Assembly: GCF_047301505.1 (NCBI RefSeq)
Contig: NZ_CP154840.1
Span: 4,216,001-4,280,000 of the forward strand
DNA length: 64,000 nucleotides
Source of the DNA: Lysinibacillus_B sp031181585
Lineage (GTDB): Bacteria > Bacillota > Bacilli > Bacillales_A > Planococcaceae
Direction: 5' to 3'
Position 1 is the stretch's first letter. Each line of letters opens with the position of its first letter. Below are positions 26,801 to 35,332 of the stretch, one piece after another. Position numbers and translations under genes: made by a program. Under the pieces are notes generated by a model. It was not told where the DNA came from. It did no database searches and saw only the letters and a list, made by a program, of their open reading frames with translations.

Positions 26801-28897
26801 AAGAGGTGTAGATACCTGCTCCAAACTTGGATTGTCCTTTTTAATCAGTGATGGGAGTAACGCCGTATCAACTGTTAACTTTAATTCTTCTTCTGTTAAT
26901 GGCTTACCCTTTTCAGCGATGGCTTTTTTCACTGCTGCTGTGACAGCTGTGACATTTTCCGGGGTAATCCCCTTAATATCAATGCCTTCAAATAGCTTCA
27001 CTAAATCAGCCGCATCTGGTGCTGGAGTTGCAGTTATTTTCTCTTGTGCTACCTCAACAGGGCGTTTAATTGTATGTGTCATTTTGCCATAGGCATCCAC
27101 CGTTACAATGATTTGTGCTTCTTTGAAAGATGGCGCATCTTCTTTTACCGAAATAATGGCTGTACCCGGTCCTTTTGATGTGATGTTAATTTTGCCATCC
27201 GTTAATGCAGCTGTAGCAACATTTGGATTACTTGATGCAACTGTTGTACCGATCATGCCTACAGCAAGTGGATCCTTATTATCCGCGTCCTCGATATTAT
27301 TTGCCGTTAGTGTTTGTGATACAAATGGATTGGTAACACCACCAGGATTCCCTCCACCTGTTGATCCACCACCTGTTGAAGGGGGAGTTGTTGGAGGAAC
27401 TGTTGGCCGATCAACATCCGATATATCCTTTATATTCCCAATACTAGGCTGACCACCATTTGGGAATTTCACAGCCTCTTCTTTTTTTATATTATTAGGC
27501 TTAATCAGCGTCCCAATTGTGCTATCATTCGGGACAATTAGCTGACTTCCATATTGTTGCGTTTCTACTACCGGTAAATGTGCCTTATTTTCAAGTGTTA
27601 CTTTAATTGGCGTTTCGATAGTTAATTCATTTGTTTCTAGTACACCTCTAACAAGTACATCTTGATTACCAATGAAATCTATCGAATTCATTTTGCCGTC
27701 AATTTCAATTTCCGACACATTGCTTCCTACTTCAATAGCTGGTGTCGCATGATTTGTAATAATTTTTGTTTTATCACGGTTTACAACGATTTCATTGACA
27801 TTTGTGTCGGTTAGCTTGATAACCGATTCCTGGTCACGTTTGGCTTCCCCTTCAACAATCAGACGGCCATTCAAATCAAGACCGCTTAGCTCAATGTCCT
27901 TTTGATTCCCTTTTTTAATCGTAATATCGCCTGTTATATTTGCATTCACTATCTTGATATAGTCACCAGCAATCGTAATGTTTGCATCAACCTTGCCGCC
28001 TGCTAAATCTAATGTCAGTTGTTTATCTGCCGCTCCATCATTAAGTAATTCAAGATTACGAATTCCTACAATCTTTGTACCTATTTTGATGAAATCTAAA
28101 TTGGCTTCATTTAATACAGCTAGATTCCGTTTATGAAGTAACGGCTGCAACTCTTTCTTAATATAATAGACGTTGCCATCAAGGGTAATTGTATTTTCAC
28201 TAATGGATGAAATAACGTTTTCATCTGGCCGGCGGTTTTCCCGGTAATCTGTTTTAATTTCTGAACGAATGGCAAAGGCGGCCATATTAGCCCGGGTTAC
28301 TGTTGAATTTCCACCATACGTTGTTGCCGTTTGGCCTATTGTAATACCTAAATCGAATAATGTCTGAATATACGGCGCTGCCCAATTGTCTTTCTGCGCA
28401 TCTGTAAATGGTAGAGTAATATCAGCTGCCGGCTCCAGACCATATCCATTTACGAGAATTTTCGCCATTTGATTGCGTGTAATAGGTGAACCAGGCTTAA
28501 ATGTACCATCCTGATATCCATCAATAATGCCTGCTTCTTTTAATGCTGCTATGTATGGGTAGGCCCAGTCACTCTTCGGAACATCCGTAAACGTATGATT
28601 AAATGATTTATTAACATCTAACCCTAAATTAAGCGCTAGAATTTTTGAGGCTTGTGCACGTGTTAATAGCCCTGTTGGTTTGAAAGAACCATCTTTATAC
28701 CCGCTAACAAAGCCACGCTCAAATAATTCATTCACATATTCATAATAGTCAGAAGATGTTTTAACATCTGTAAAAACTTCCTCGGTTGCACTCGCTTTTA
28801 TCGAGTCTGGTGCTACAACAGCAATTGCACTCGCTGCCATTGCCGTAGCCATTGCTGTTTTAAATATTTTTTCGTAATGTGCTGTGCTTTTTACCAT
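23867..28897 (-). CDS. Giant SLH-anchored surface protein with Ig-like and beta-helix regions
   Basis: A 1676-residue secreted protein. A long signal peptide (about 1-37) precedes three SLH domains (about 41-92, 102-152, 164-212) with TRAQ, TRNQ and TRAN signatures. Residues about 230-490 are beta-rich. A Pro/Gly linker (about 497-525) leads to Ig-like modules, including two segments that resemble atrophied bacterial Ig domains (about 690-790 and 1255-1350), each followed by an SLH-protein-type calcium-like ATL/SAILxDxDxDG stretch. Residues about 1010-1230 look like a right-handed beta-helix of short Asn/Val/Ile-rich rungs. No LPXTG motif is present. It is anchored by SLH binding to wall polymer and is divergent from the sortase-type adhesin gene. 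AGAGGAG precedes the ATG by about ten bases. An adhesive or matrix role is inferred. Confidence 0.87.
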   Translation of the reverse strand: MVKSTAHYEKIFKTAMATAMAASAIAVVAPDSIKASATEEVFTDVKTSSDYYEYVNELFERGFVSGYKDGSFKPTGLLTRAQASKILALNLGLDVNKSFNHTFTDVPKSDWAYPYIAALKEAGIIDGYQDGTFKPGSPITRNQMAKILVNGYGLEPAADITLPFTDAQKDNWAAPYIQTLFDLGITIGQTATTYGGNSTVTRANMAAFAIRSEIKTDYRENRRPDENVISSISENTITLDGNVYYIKKELQPLLHKRNLAVLNEANLDFIKIGTKIVGIRNLELLNDGAADKQLTLDLAGGKVDANITIAGDYIKIVNANITGDITIKKGNQKDIELSGLDLNGRLIVEGEAKRDQESVIKLTDTNVNEIVVNRDKTKIITNHATPAIEVGSNVSEIEIDGKMNSIDFIGNQDVLVRGVLETNELTIETPIKVTLENKAHLPVVETQQYGSQLIVPNDSTIGTLIKPNNIKKEEAVKFPNGGQPSIGNIKDISDVDRPTVPPTTPPSTGGGSTGGGNPGGVTNPFVSQTLTANNIEDADNKDPLAVGMIGTTVASSNPNVATAALTDGKINITSKGPGTAIISVKEDAPSFKEAQIIVTVDAYGKMTHTIKRPVEVAQEKITATPAPDAADLVKLFEGIDIKGITPENVTAVTAAVKKAIAEKGKPLTEEELKLTVDTALLPSLIKKDNPSLEQVSTPLDLITSGPNGTSFEWKSVTKVGDHNASIDLSTGGVTQDAADDENDKLTLNVTATNGVSIKETTIETTILESKKPYLVSAILNDLDNDGDTSANDTITFTFSEPIAYTGNPEDIAQQFFGNPHAFGNGPIEVTWSEDKTQLTVKVIGDDLSSVFKLDADITLAADSIKDMNGEANEVKTVKLQHAPYDYEIVQNDLTGDFIWENDVVVSEAAGKIQGAITFSRNGKQVDGVEISYTAEDILIDSGSMDSGTFKLKSINVTKNGKTEKVTFTKGETLNVTTLPVLRVKNTNEFIESVNNQYVADKRVKTVKVDSTITTPIELTSNIDIKYPVSIDGQNQLVLQGIQISANDEKVKLEKLRVEGAYTNSSYRSSVLVWGNAKVELDEVEINQINTGGYSYAGVLLRNGNAELDVNNSKILATLLRSGSNGQHGSGIRADGANVVINIKNSTVSGTTKKQILNNGNLNYGYNAFGIQTKENATVNIENSTVAAGAEEEVVNIIKSYGIYLGQGSSLTMTGTNKIHVIGPNSNAYGIGNNDKYNKLDVSTDFESDKEAYPETIKELYEYDINTVTTLNNAWSKIDENLIKANNPSMEEVTEALNLPVEVDGVAVSWVADTVDGATVNADGTVTRSSNDDEDDVVTLTATLTHNGMTKAKEIQVTIKENKVPTITSATLIDGDADGKATKGESVELTFSEPVTFSELFIGDQEINQELGMWSEDHKKLTITLQNDITASDTVNVKVSNLKDSANNSTVESTVELTVPNAVEAFKISDVEITQNGSEPITVTQQGIYEFSVDINLSTNGEGFAVGGVYVARVSGQVLQEIETPEVTEKYDVNVSVDDGRNPKTIVTVKEKVASGKDPVLSRKIDFPGTTYKAEIIQPSLIPSPGAEQIASFNISDAIKLEGATTRNQTIAITIGGAAVEKVMTLNSETTDSTLAAAIAETFADEFSNYTITAENSSVTITANTKAQNAVISAELK

Positions 28898-28958
28898 CTA
28901 GTATTTTCTCCTCTTTTGGTCAATTTAGTAAAATCCTTAGATACTTTAACAATGGCCA

Positions 28959-28977
28959 CTAAACAAAATCTGAACAA
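28959..28977 (-). promoter_or_regulatory. Candidate regulator site, copy 1 of a 19-bp motif
   Basis: CTAAACAAAATCTGAACAA. The same motif, with two changes, occurs on the opposite strand 90 bases away, and the pair lies closer to the SLH start. Confidence 0.45.
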
Positions 28978-29067
28978 ACCTCTAATCACTTGTGTTAGAT
29001 ACCACTCTCTTTAATATGTTTATATACATTTCTGGTATTTTAAGGTTTTTATAGGAAAATAATATAA

Positions 29068-29086
29068 TTGTTTAGATTTTGTTCAG
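29068..29086 (+). promoter_or_regulatory. Candidate regulator site, copy 2 of a 19-bp motif (inverted)
   Basis: The plus strand reads TTGTTTAGATTTTGTTCAG, the reverse complement of CTGAACAAAATCTAAACAA. It matches copy 1 at 17 of 19 positions. Confidence 0.45.
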
Positions 29087-29371
29087 TATCAAAAATTATA
29101 ATAAAGCCGGAATTCTAGAAGGGGGTGGAATTTATTATTTGTAGTATTGAAAAGCAGGAAAGATCCAGTTGAATGGGGAGAAATCTTCTATAGGAAACTA
29201 TCTCCTGTAGTGGAATAAGGTTCATCTGTATCTACAATGACGACAAGTTAATTAAAAGAAAGAGGGAGCAACCGATTGTTTGCAGCATACCTTTCTTAAA
29301 ATGCTAAAGGATGCAATCGTCGTCAGCAAACAGCATCAGGTATCTCTCTGGACTTAGAAAAGGAGAGAAAC

Positions 29372-32300
29372 ATGAAAAAGTTTAATTTAGCAATCATTAC
29401 ATTGCTACTCGTATTCCAAACCATCATATCGCCGATTTCGGTGTTTGCCGACGTAGCCGAGCCTATATCGACACCTCCAACTGAAACTAGTGAAGATGCT
29501 GGAACTACGACTGATTCTGGTGATGAAGGTGAACTTTCACCACCGGCTACATCTGAAGAAGGGACAGGAACCGGTTCTGATGACGGTGATGAACCATCGG
29601 CACCATCACCCACGGTCCCTGAAGAAGAAGGAAATGACCCTGTTGATACGGGAGACACAGATAGCTCAACCGACAGTCCAGATGATGGGTCTGATCAAAC
29701 GGAGTCAACAATAACTCCTGAGGCAGCAGCATTACCTCCTGTCGATTTATCTGATTCGGTACGATTAGATGTATTCGAATTAAAAATTAATGGTAGCGAT
29801 GTAGTACCCCCGACATTTGAAAAGGAATTAGAACAAAGTCAGCAAGCACAAGGAAAGTTTGTATTTAAGGCTGATTTATCAGGGGATGTGAAAGCTGGGG
29901 ATTTTTTCACCTATTCACTACCGGCTTCGTTAATTGATTTTAATAATGCATTTAATGGGCAAAAAGATTCGACTCCTAGATCCCCAGCATTTAGTTGGAG
30001 TACTGTCGGAAACTTAGTAACAGTCACGCTAATGGAAGATCCCTCTCCTGATATTGCGGGCTCTACCGATGTTGGATTTGAAATGAACTTTACATCAGGT
30101 TTCAACCTTTATGGCAATAGTTTAGAGCAGGACTTAGAAATTCCAAAAGCTGGTGGCGGAACGGACAATGTGAAGCTTACATTCCTGCCATCTTCCAGCG
30201 GGGAGAAGATGGTTTCTAAAGAAAGTAAAGGTGTAACAATCAGGAATGGTGAGCGTATTATTGATTGGGAAGTATGGATTAATAGAGCAGGTAAAAATCT
30301 TACGGGCGCAAAAGTGCAAGATACACCAGGTGCTGGACATGAAGTTGTGCCAGGTTCTGTTACGTATGAGACGTATGAAGTAGGCTTAAATGGTGTAGCA
30401 GCAACCGCTATAGATACACAATCTGATCAAAACTTCGAAGATATTACTCTCAACGGTAAAAATGCGTACAAAATCACATATCAGACAAAAGTTAACTTAC
30501 CAATTGCTGAGCAGGAAGGGCAAAAAACCTTTACGAATACCCTCACATTAATTGACCCTGCTTATGGATCCTCGGATAGTAAAACAGCAACTACTATGTA
30601 CGGCAAGGCATTAGAAAAAAGCAAGGACAGCTCAAAAACAAGCAATAACTATGTATCCTCATGGGAAGTCCGCTACAACTATAATCAGGCTGCTATTGAC
30701 CAAGCAGATGCTTGGATAGAGGACACGCTGCCGACTGGGCATGTCATTGATACATCTACTATTAAAGTATATGAAATGACGGTGAATGATACGGGTACGG
30801 CAACTGGCGCTGGTACCGAAGTGAATGCGGGAAATTATACTGTTGATGATACAGCGACTGGCTTTAAATTAACTTTTACTAACGATATTACTAAAGCATA
30901 TCGCATCACATATGATGCAAAGCTGCCGGCTGATTTTTACAGTAACTCCTCTTCAGAGACAATGACAAATTCTGTTATCAGCGGCACTGTATCAACCGCT
31001 AAAACAGCAACACACACACTGACAGAAGGCATCTTATCAAAATCCCGAACAGTGGACACAGATAAAAAAGAGATTACATGGTCAATTACTGTAAAAGCAG
31101 ACAATGGGACGAGTACTGGAACAGATATTAAAGGTTTAACAATTGCTGATACATTTACAGAAGGATCTTACAATGCGCCGCATAAATTAGTGGATGCAAA
31201 TAATGACGGTACAATAGATGCTGCTGATATCAATGTAGCGAATATGACAGGGCAGACTATTTCTATTGATGCTAATGGCTTTACGCTTACTGGTGGTGTA
31301 GTGGCAAAAGGACAAACAGCGGTTATTACCTATAAGACAGCTTACGAAATCCTGCCGGATGGCTCAATCTATGAGCAAGGCTACGGTAATACAGCAGCAG
31401 CCAGCTGGACGACTGATAAACCATATTCTATTACGAAAACAGCCCACTATCGACCAGAAAGTAACTCCGTTAATAATGGACGAAAACAAGGGGCATACGA
31501 TTACATTGAACAAGTTTTCAACTGGAATATTAAGGTCAATATTAACAAGCAAAATATTAATAATGCCGTCTTAGAAGATACAATTGGAGAAGGCCATGAA
31601 ATCGTGCCGGGTACCTTCGAGATAAAAGAATTCACATTAACTACACCAAATGATGATGAAATCGGGACTGAAGGTGCTGTTTTAGATTCTAGTTTGTACA
31701 CATTAACTACTGCACCAGATAATAAAAGCTTTACTGTTACGTTTGCAGGTGATTTAGGGGCTGCAAACAATAAAGTATATATTGTTAAATATCAAACAAA
31801 GGATTCTGACAACATCGTTGGGATTGAATCTACTACGAAAGCTGAGAAGAATAAACCGTATACTAACACGGCAATCTTTACAACAAATGTAGGTGGAAGC
31901 CCGAGAGTTTACAATTTACCTGCCACATCTGTGACACCAAGCTATACAAACGAATTAATTACAAAAGGTGCTCCAGGCAGTAATTCCACTACAGAAAGAT
32001 TAACGTGGACGCTGAATATCAATCGTTCACTTTCTACACTGGGGGCTGCTAAAGTCAGCGATGTACCTTCAGAAAATCAATTATTATTAAAAGACACTAT
32101 TAAAGTAAAAAAATATGCTGTGAATGCAAATACTGGTCCATCTGTTCCTGGTGAAGCATGGGTAGATCCCGCTGATTTAAACTTTACCGTAACGTTCCCA
32201 GCAACAGGTGGATTTGAAATCGACTTTGGGGAGTTGAACAAAGAGGGTTATCAAATCCAATATCAAACATTAGTGCTTGGTAAAGCGGGTGACCCTTATA

Positions 32301-35284
32301 ATAACGAAGCTAAAATTGACTTCGATTTTGCAACTGCTGATAATCAGGAAACAGAAGCAAAATATAACGGCAAGTTTAGCTTTAGTGCATCAGATGCAGA
32401 TTTCTCGTTAACAAAAGGAAATATGAAATTTAATAAGGTTGGCCTAAATACGTTAACGGCTGCTAAACAACCATTAGCAAATGTAGAATTTGAATTAGTC
32501 AAAATGGTAAAGGGAACACCTTACATTGTAGCAACAGCGACATCTGACACAGATGGCAATGTAATATTCGAGGACGTTAATTATGCGAACTATCTTGTGA
32601 GAGAAAAAGCTGCACCGACAGGCTATGAACTAATGGCAAACTATGCAATTAAGTTAGATGCAACGACTGATACAAAGTTGGATGCCAATACTGCTAAAGT
32701 TATTGAACTTGTGAATAATGAACAAGTTGATACGGCAAACGCCTGCCCGAATTTCACATTAACAGTGAAAGACATTGACGGCAATGCAGTCGCTAATACA
32801 GCAATTAAATTAGTGGATAGCAACGGTGTCCAAAAATACACAGGCACGACAAATGCTTCAGGGAAAGTATCAGACATTAAACGTCCAGGTGCAAATGGTC
32901 CAGGTACATCGGTTCAAGCTGGTGAGTATACAGTGACGGATGCCGGTGGTAACAAATTAGGTACTGTCATCGTGAAATACGGCCAAAATGAATGTCATGG
33001 TGAAATTCAGCCAGCAAATTCTTGTTCAGTATTTACTATTATTGTGAAGGATGAGAATAAGAATCCACGGCCAAATGTGACAGTGACGGTGAAAAATGCA
33101 AGCAATACTGATATTGCTACAGGAAAAACAGACAATGATGGTGTGTTTATGATGACAACACCACCTCCAGCAGGTACGTATAAACTTTACGAAGGTACCA
33201 TTTTCTTAGGGACTGTAACTGTAACCTACCAAAATGGAAATTGTCATGCTGAAATTATACAGGCACCAACATGTGAAGTATTCACGTTAACTGTGAAGAA
33301 TGTAGATGGTAAGCCAAATCAAGGCGTGATGGTAGAACTTAAGGACAAGAACAATCCAGCTGTTGCTGTTCCACAACCTAATGGTATAACTGATGCAGAT
33401 GGTAAGGTAACAATTACGAATCTTCCACCAGGTGAATATGAAGTACATGAAAACAATGAGATAATCGGAGAATTCATAGTTGGTACAGACTGTGAAGCAA
33501 CGGTTCAGCCGTTACCAGCATGTTCGATATTCACACTGACAGTGAAAGATGAAGATGGTATTTTACCAGAAGGAACAGAAGTAACGATTACGAACACAGA
33601 CACAGCTAGTTCATTTAAGGAAACAGTTGGAGAAAATGGTGAAGTGGCATTCTCATCAACAACACCTTCAGGAAAGTACGAAGTTAGAGTTACAGCATCC
33701 GGGAAACTCCTTGGTGAATTTGATGTAACCTATGCAGGTCCATGTGCTGATATAGTTGAAAAACCGCGGGCATGCGATATTTTCACAATCATTGTAAAAG
33801 ATTCAGACGGCAGCTTGAAAGAAAATACAAAGGTAATCATCGAAGACAGCAACGGAAATGTTGTGACAACTACTGGTCAAACAGATGCACATGGCGAAAT
33901 TCTTTTACCACAAAACCAAGAACCAGGTATGTACACTGTTTATGAAGTAACAAATAGTGAAACAAAAGGTGACAGGATTGGAGAAGTGAAAGTTACTTAT
34001 ACAGATAACTGTAAAAGCGAAGTTCAGAAAAATGCTTGTCCAATTTATACTTTAACGGTAAATGACAACAACTTAAAACCAGTTGGTGCAAATGTTAAAG
34101 TAACGATTCAAGATCAGGCTGGAGAAGTTGTTACATCCGGCTTAACAAATACAGAAGGTAAAATTGTATTTGAAGATAAGATGAAGCTTCAGCAGGGACA
34201 AAATTATGCAGTATATAACGAAGCAGGTATTAAATTAGGTGATATTACAGTAAGCTATGTGGATAATGTTTGCGGCGCAGTCGTGCAAATTCCATATAAT
34301 GCCTGCCCAATCTTCACCCTAACAATCCAAGATATATATGGCACTAATCGTCCTTATGTAGAATTCACGATTAAAGATTTACAAAATAATACGATTGCTG
34401 CTGGTAAAACAAACGAGCAAGGTATCGGAACAATTCCTTATACGGTTCAACCTGGTACTTATCGTGTGTATGACGGAAATCTATTAATAGCGACAATTAT
34501 TGTAACAGATGGATGTGCAGCATTAGCTAAACCTTCTTACACAGGTGGAGGCGGTGGATGGACTCCTGATCCAGGAACTCCAGTTGATCCGAACAAACCA
34601 ACTCCTGATCCGGAGAAGCCAGTTGATCCGAACAAACCGACTCCTGATCCAGAGAAACCGGTTGATCCGAACAACCCTACTCCTGATCCGGAGAAACCGG
34701 TTGATCCGAACAACCCTACTCCTGATCCGGAAAAGCCAGTTGATCCAAACAAACCGACTCCTGATCCGGAAAAACCGGTTGATCCAAACAAACCGACTCC
34801 TGATCCAGAGAAACCGGTTGATCCGAACAACCCTACTCCTGATCCGGAGAAACCGGTTGATTCGAACAATCCAGCAACAGAACCAGAAGTGCCAGGCAAT
34901 CCAGAGAATCCAACAACGGATTCCAATAATCCAGTAAACCCTGGAAAAACAGAGTCTTCTAAACCATCTGTTAAGGATATCATTGACCAAGGCAAAAACT
35001 TACCGTCATATAACCCTTCTACAGCAACGAAAGATACGTTAGATGCTTATAAGGATTTCCTGGATAAATTTAATTCCTTAACAAAAGAGGAACAGGCGGA
35101 AATAGCAAAATCTTTAGATATCGATAAAATTAAGGCAGCTGCTAAACAACTGGAATCACAGTTGAACAAAGCTGGTAAACTACCACAGACAGATGGGGCA
35201 GATCAAACCGCTCTTACACTGCTTGGTGCAATTCTTGTTCTCGGCGCATGTTATGTATTACGCCGTCGTGAATCATTCAAATAA
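29372..35284 (+). CDS. Giant cell-wall adhesin with Cna-type domains, Cys-bracketed repeats and an LPQTD sorting signal
   Basis: A 1970-residue secreted MSCRAMM-like protein. Signal peptide about 1-27, then an acidic Asp/Glu/Ser/Pro linker to about 115. From 120 to about 1010 are several 130-150 residue Cna/SdrG-like adhesive domains ending in T-Y-K-T or I-T-Y-D/Q strands. A CnaB-type domain (about 1015-1105) has Lys in FNKVG and Glu in LVREKAAPTGYE for an isopeptide bond. Seven tandem repeats follow (Cys1125 to about 1716), each opening Cys-x-x-F/Y-T and closing with a second Cys. Seven 13-residue PTPDPEKPVDPN repeats (1743-1833) span the wall. The end has LPQTD (1937-1941), a hydrophobic segment and RRRESFK. 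The usual Gly of LPXTG is Asp. A convergent sortase gene follows. Confidence 0.9.
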   Translation: MKKFNLAIITLLLVFQTIISPISVFADVAEPISTPPTETSEDAGTTTDSGDEGELSPPATSEEGTGTGSDDGDEPSAPSPTVPEEEGNDPVDTGDTDSSTDSPDDGSDQTESTITPEAAALPPVDLSDSVRLDVFELKINGSDVVPPTFEKELEQSQQAQGKFVFKADLSGDVKAGDFFTYSLPASLIDFNNAFNGQKDSTPRSPAFSWSTVGNLVTVTLMEDPSPDIAGSTDVGFEMNFTSGFNLYGNSLEQDLEIPKAGGGTDNVKLTFLPSSSGEKMVSKESKGVTIRNGERIIDWEVWINRAGKNLTGAKVQDTPGAGHEVVPGSVTYETYEVGLNGVAATAIDTQSDQNFEDITLNGKNAYKITYQTKVNLPIAEQEGQKTFTNTLTLIDPAYGSSDSKTATTMYGKALEKSKDSSKTSNNYVSSWEVRYNYNQAAIDQADAWIEDTLPTGHVIDTSTIKVYEMTVNDTGTATGAGTEVNAGNYTVDDTATGFKLTFTNDITKAYRITYDAKLPADFYSNSSSETMTNSVISGTVSTAKTATHTLTEGILSKSRTVDTDKKEITWSITVKADNGTSTGTDIKGLTIADTFTEGSYNAPHKLVDANNDGTIDAADINVANMTGQTISIDANGFTLTGGVVAKGQTAVITYKTAYEILPDGSIYEQGYGNTAAASWTTDKPYSITKTAHYRPESNSVNNGRKQGAYDYIEQVFNWNIKVNINKQNINNAVLEDTIGEGHEIVPGTFEIKEFTLTTPNDDEIGTEGAVLDSSLYTLTTAPDNKSFTVTFAGDLGAANNKVYIVKYQTKDSDNIVGIESTTKAEKNKPYTNTAIFTTNVGGSPRVYNLPATSVTPSYTNELITKGAPGSNSTTERLTWTLNINRSLSTLGAAKVSDVPSENQLLLKDTIKVKKYAVNANTGPSVPGEAWVDPADLNFTVTFPATGGFEIDFGELNKEGYQIQYQTLVLGKAGDPYNNEAKIDFDFATADNQETEAKYNGKFSFSASDADFSLTKGNMKFNKVGLNTLTAAKQPLANVEFELVKMVKGTPYIVATATSDTDGNVIFEDVNYANYLVREKAAPTGYELMANYAIKLDATTDTKLDANTAKVIELVNNEQVDTANACPNFTLTVKDIDGNAVANTAIKLVDSNGVQKYTGTTNASGKVSDIKRPGANGPGTSVQAGEYTVTDAGGNKLGTVIVKYGQNECHGEIQPANSCSVFTIIVKDENKNPRPNVTVTVKNASNTDIATGKTDNDGVFMMTTPPPAGTYKLYEGTIFLGTVTVTYQNGNCHAEIIQAPTCEVFTLTVKNVDGKPNQGVMVELKDKNNPAVAVPQPNGITDADGKVTITNLPPGEYEVHENNEIIGEFIVGTDCEATVQPLPACSIFTLTVKDEDGILPEGTEVTITNTDTASSFKETVGENGEVAFSSTTPSGKYEVRVTASGKLLGEFDVTYAGPCADIVEKPRACDIFTIIVKDSDGSLKENTKVIIEDSNGNVVTTTGQTDAHGEILLPQNQEPGMYTVYEVTNSETKGDRIGEVKVTYTDNCKSEVQKNACPIYTLTVNDNNLKPVGANVKVTIQDQAGEVVTSGLTNTEGKIVFEDKMKLQQGQNYAVYNEAGIKLGDITVSYVDNVCGAVVQIPYNACPIFTLTIQDIYGTNRPYVEFTIKDLQNNTIAAGKTNEQGIGTIPYTVQPGTYRVYDGNLLIATIIVTDGCAALAKPSYTGGGGGWTPDPGTPVDPNKPTPDPEKPVDPNKPTPDPEKPVDPNNPTPDPEKPVDPNNPTPDPEKPVDPNKPTPDPEKPVDPNKPTPDPEKPVDPNNPTPDPEKPVDSNNPATEPEVPGNPENPTTDSNNPVNPGKTESSKPSVKDIIDQGKNLPSYNPSTATKDTLDAYKDFLDKFNSLTKEEQAEIAKSLDIDKIKAAAKQLESQLNKAGKLPQTDGADQTALTLLGAILVLGACYVLRRRESFK
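32741..34520 (+). repeat. Seven tandem Cys-bracketed CnaB-like domain repeats
   Basis: Repeats start at Cys1125, 1218, 1301, 1384, 1468, 1556 and 1645, so they are 83-93 residues apart. Each begins C-x-x-F/Y-T-L/I-x-V/I and has a second Cys near its end (for example NEC, NGNC, TDC, GPC, DNC, NVC, DGC). They are diverged at the DNA level, so the duplication is old. Confidence 0.85.
34598..34870 (+). repeat. Seven tandem 39-bp repeats encoding a proline-rich wall spanner
   Basis: In-frame 39-bp units encode PTPDPEKPVDPN followed by K or N. Units vary at third positions and in the last residue, and the seventh has Ser for Pro. The flanks are a Gly/Pro linker and a degenerate repeat (GNPENPTTD). 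Because 39 is a multiple of three, long spurious frames appear on both strands. Confidence 0.95.
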
Positions 35285-35293
35285 TTACAGCAT

Positions 35294-35327
35294 GAAACCC
35301 CAAGATTAAAGCATCTTGGGGTTTCTT
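35294..35327 (+). terminator. Terminator of the giant adhesin
   Basis: Perfect 13-bp stem GAAACCCCAAGAT/ATCTTGGGGTTTC with a 6-base loop and a short T-rich tail, ten bases after the stop codon. The convergent sortase gene may share it. Confidence 0.85.
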
Positions 35328-35332
35328 CTATT

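Larger units (their letters stand above)
28898..29371. promoter_or_regulatory. Divergent promoter region of the two giant surface proteins
   Basis: 474 bases with no gene. It contains two inverted copies of a 19-bp motif (28959-28977 and 29068-29086, 17 of 19 identical), AT-rich stretches, and just before the adhesin a leader (about 29270-29345) with three pairs of complementary 5-7 base segments. The motif pair and its place between two surface genes suggest shared control. Confidence 0.5.

Noticed and set aside
26484..27092. 202-codon plus-strand frame inside the giant SLH gene
   Set aside because: Antisense shadow of beta-rich Ser/Val/Thr sequence; the minus-strand SLH frame is strongly coding.
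29323..29732. Minus-strand Ser/Pro-rich open frames under the adhesin N-terminus
   Set aside because: Antisense shadow of the acidic Asp/Glu/Ser linker of the adhesin, with no ribosome site.
34523..34995. Three long open frames of 130-155 codons opposite or out of phase with the proline-rich repeats
   Set aside because: The 39-bp repeat is a multiple of three, so any frame free of stops in one unit stays open throughout. Their products are low-complexity repeats (FRIRSR, GSGVGLFG) without start signals.
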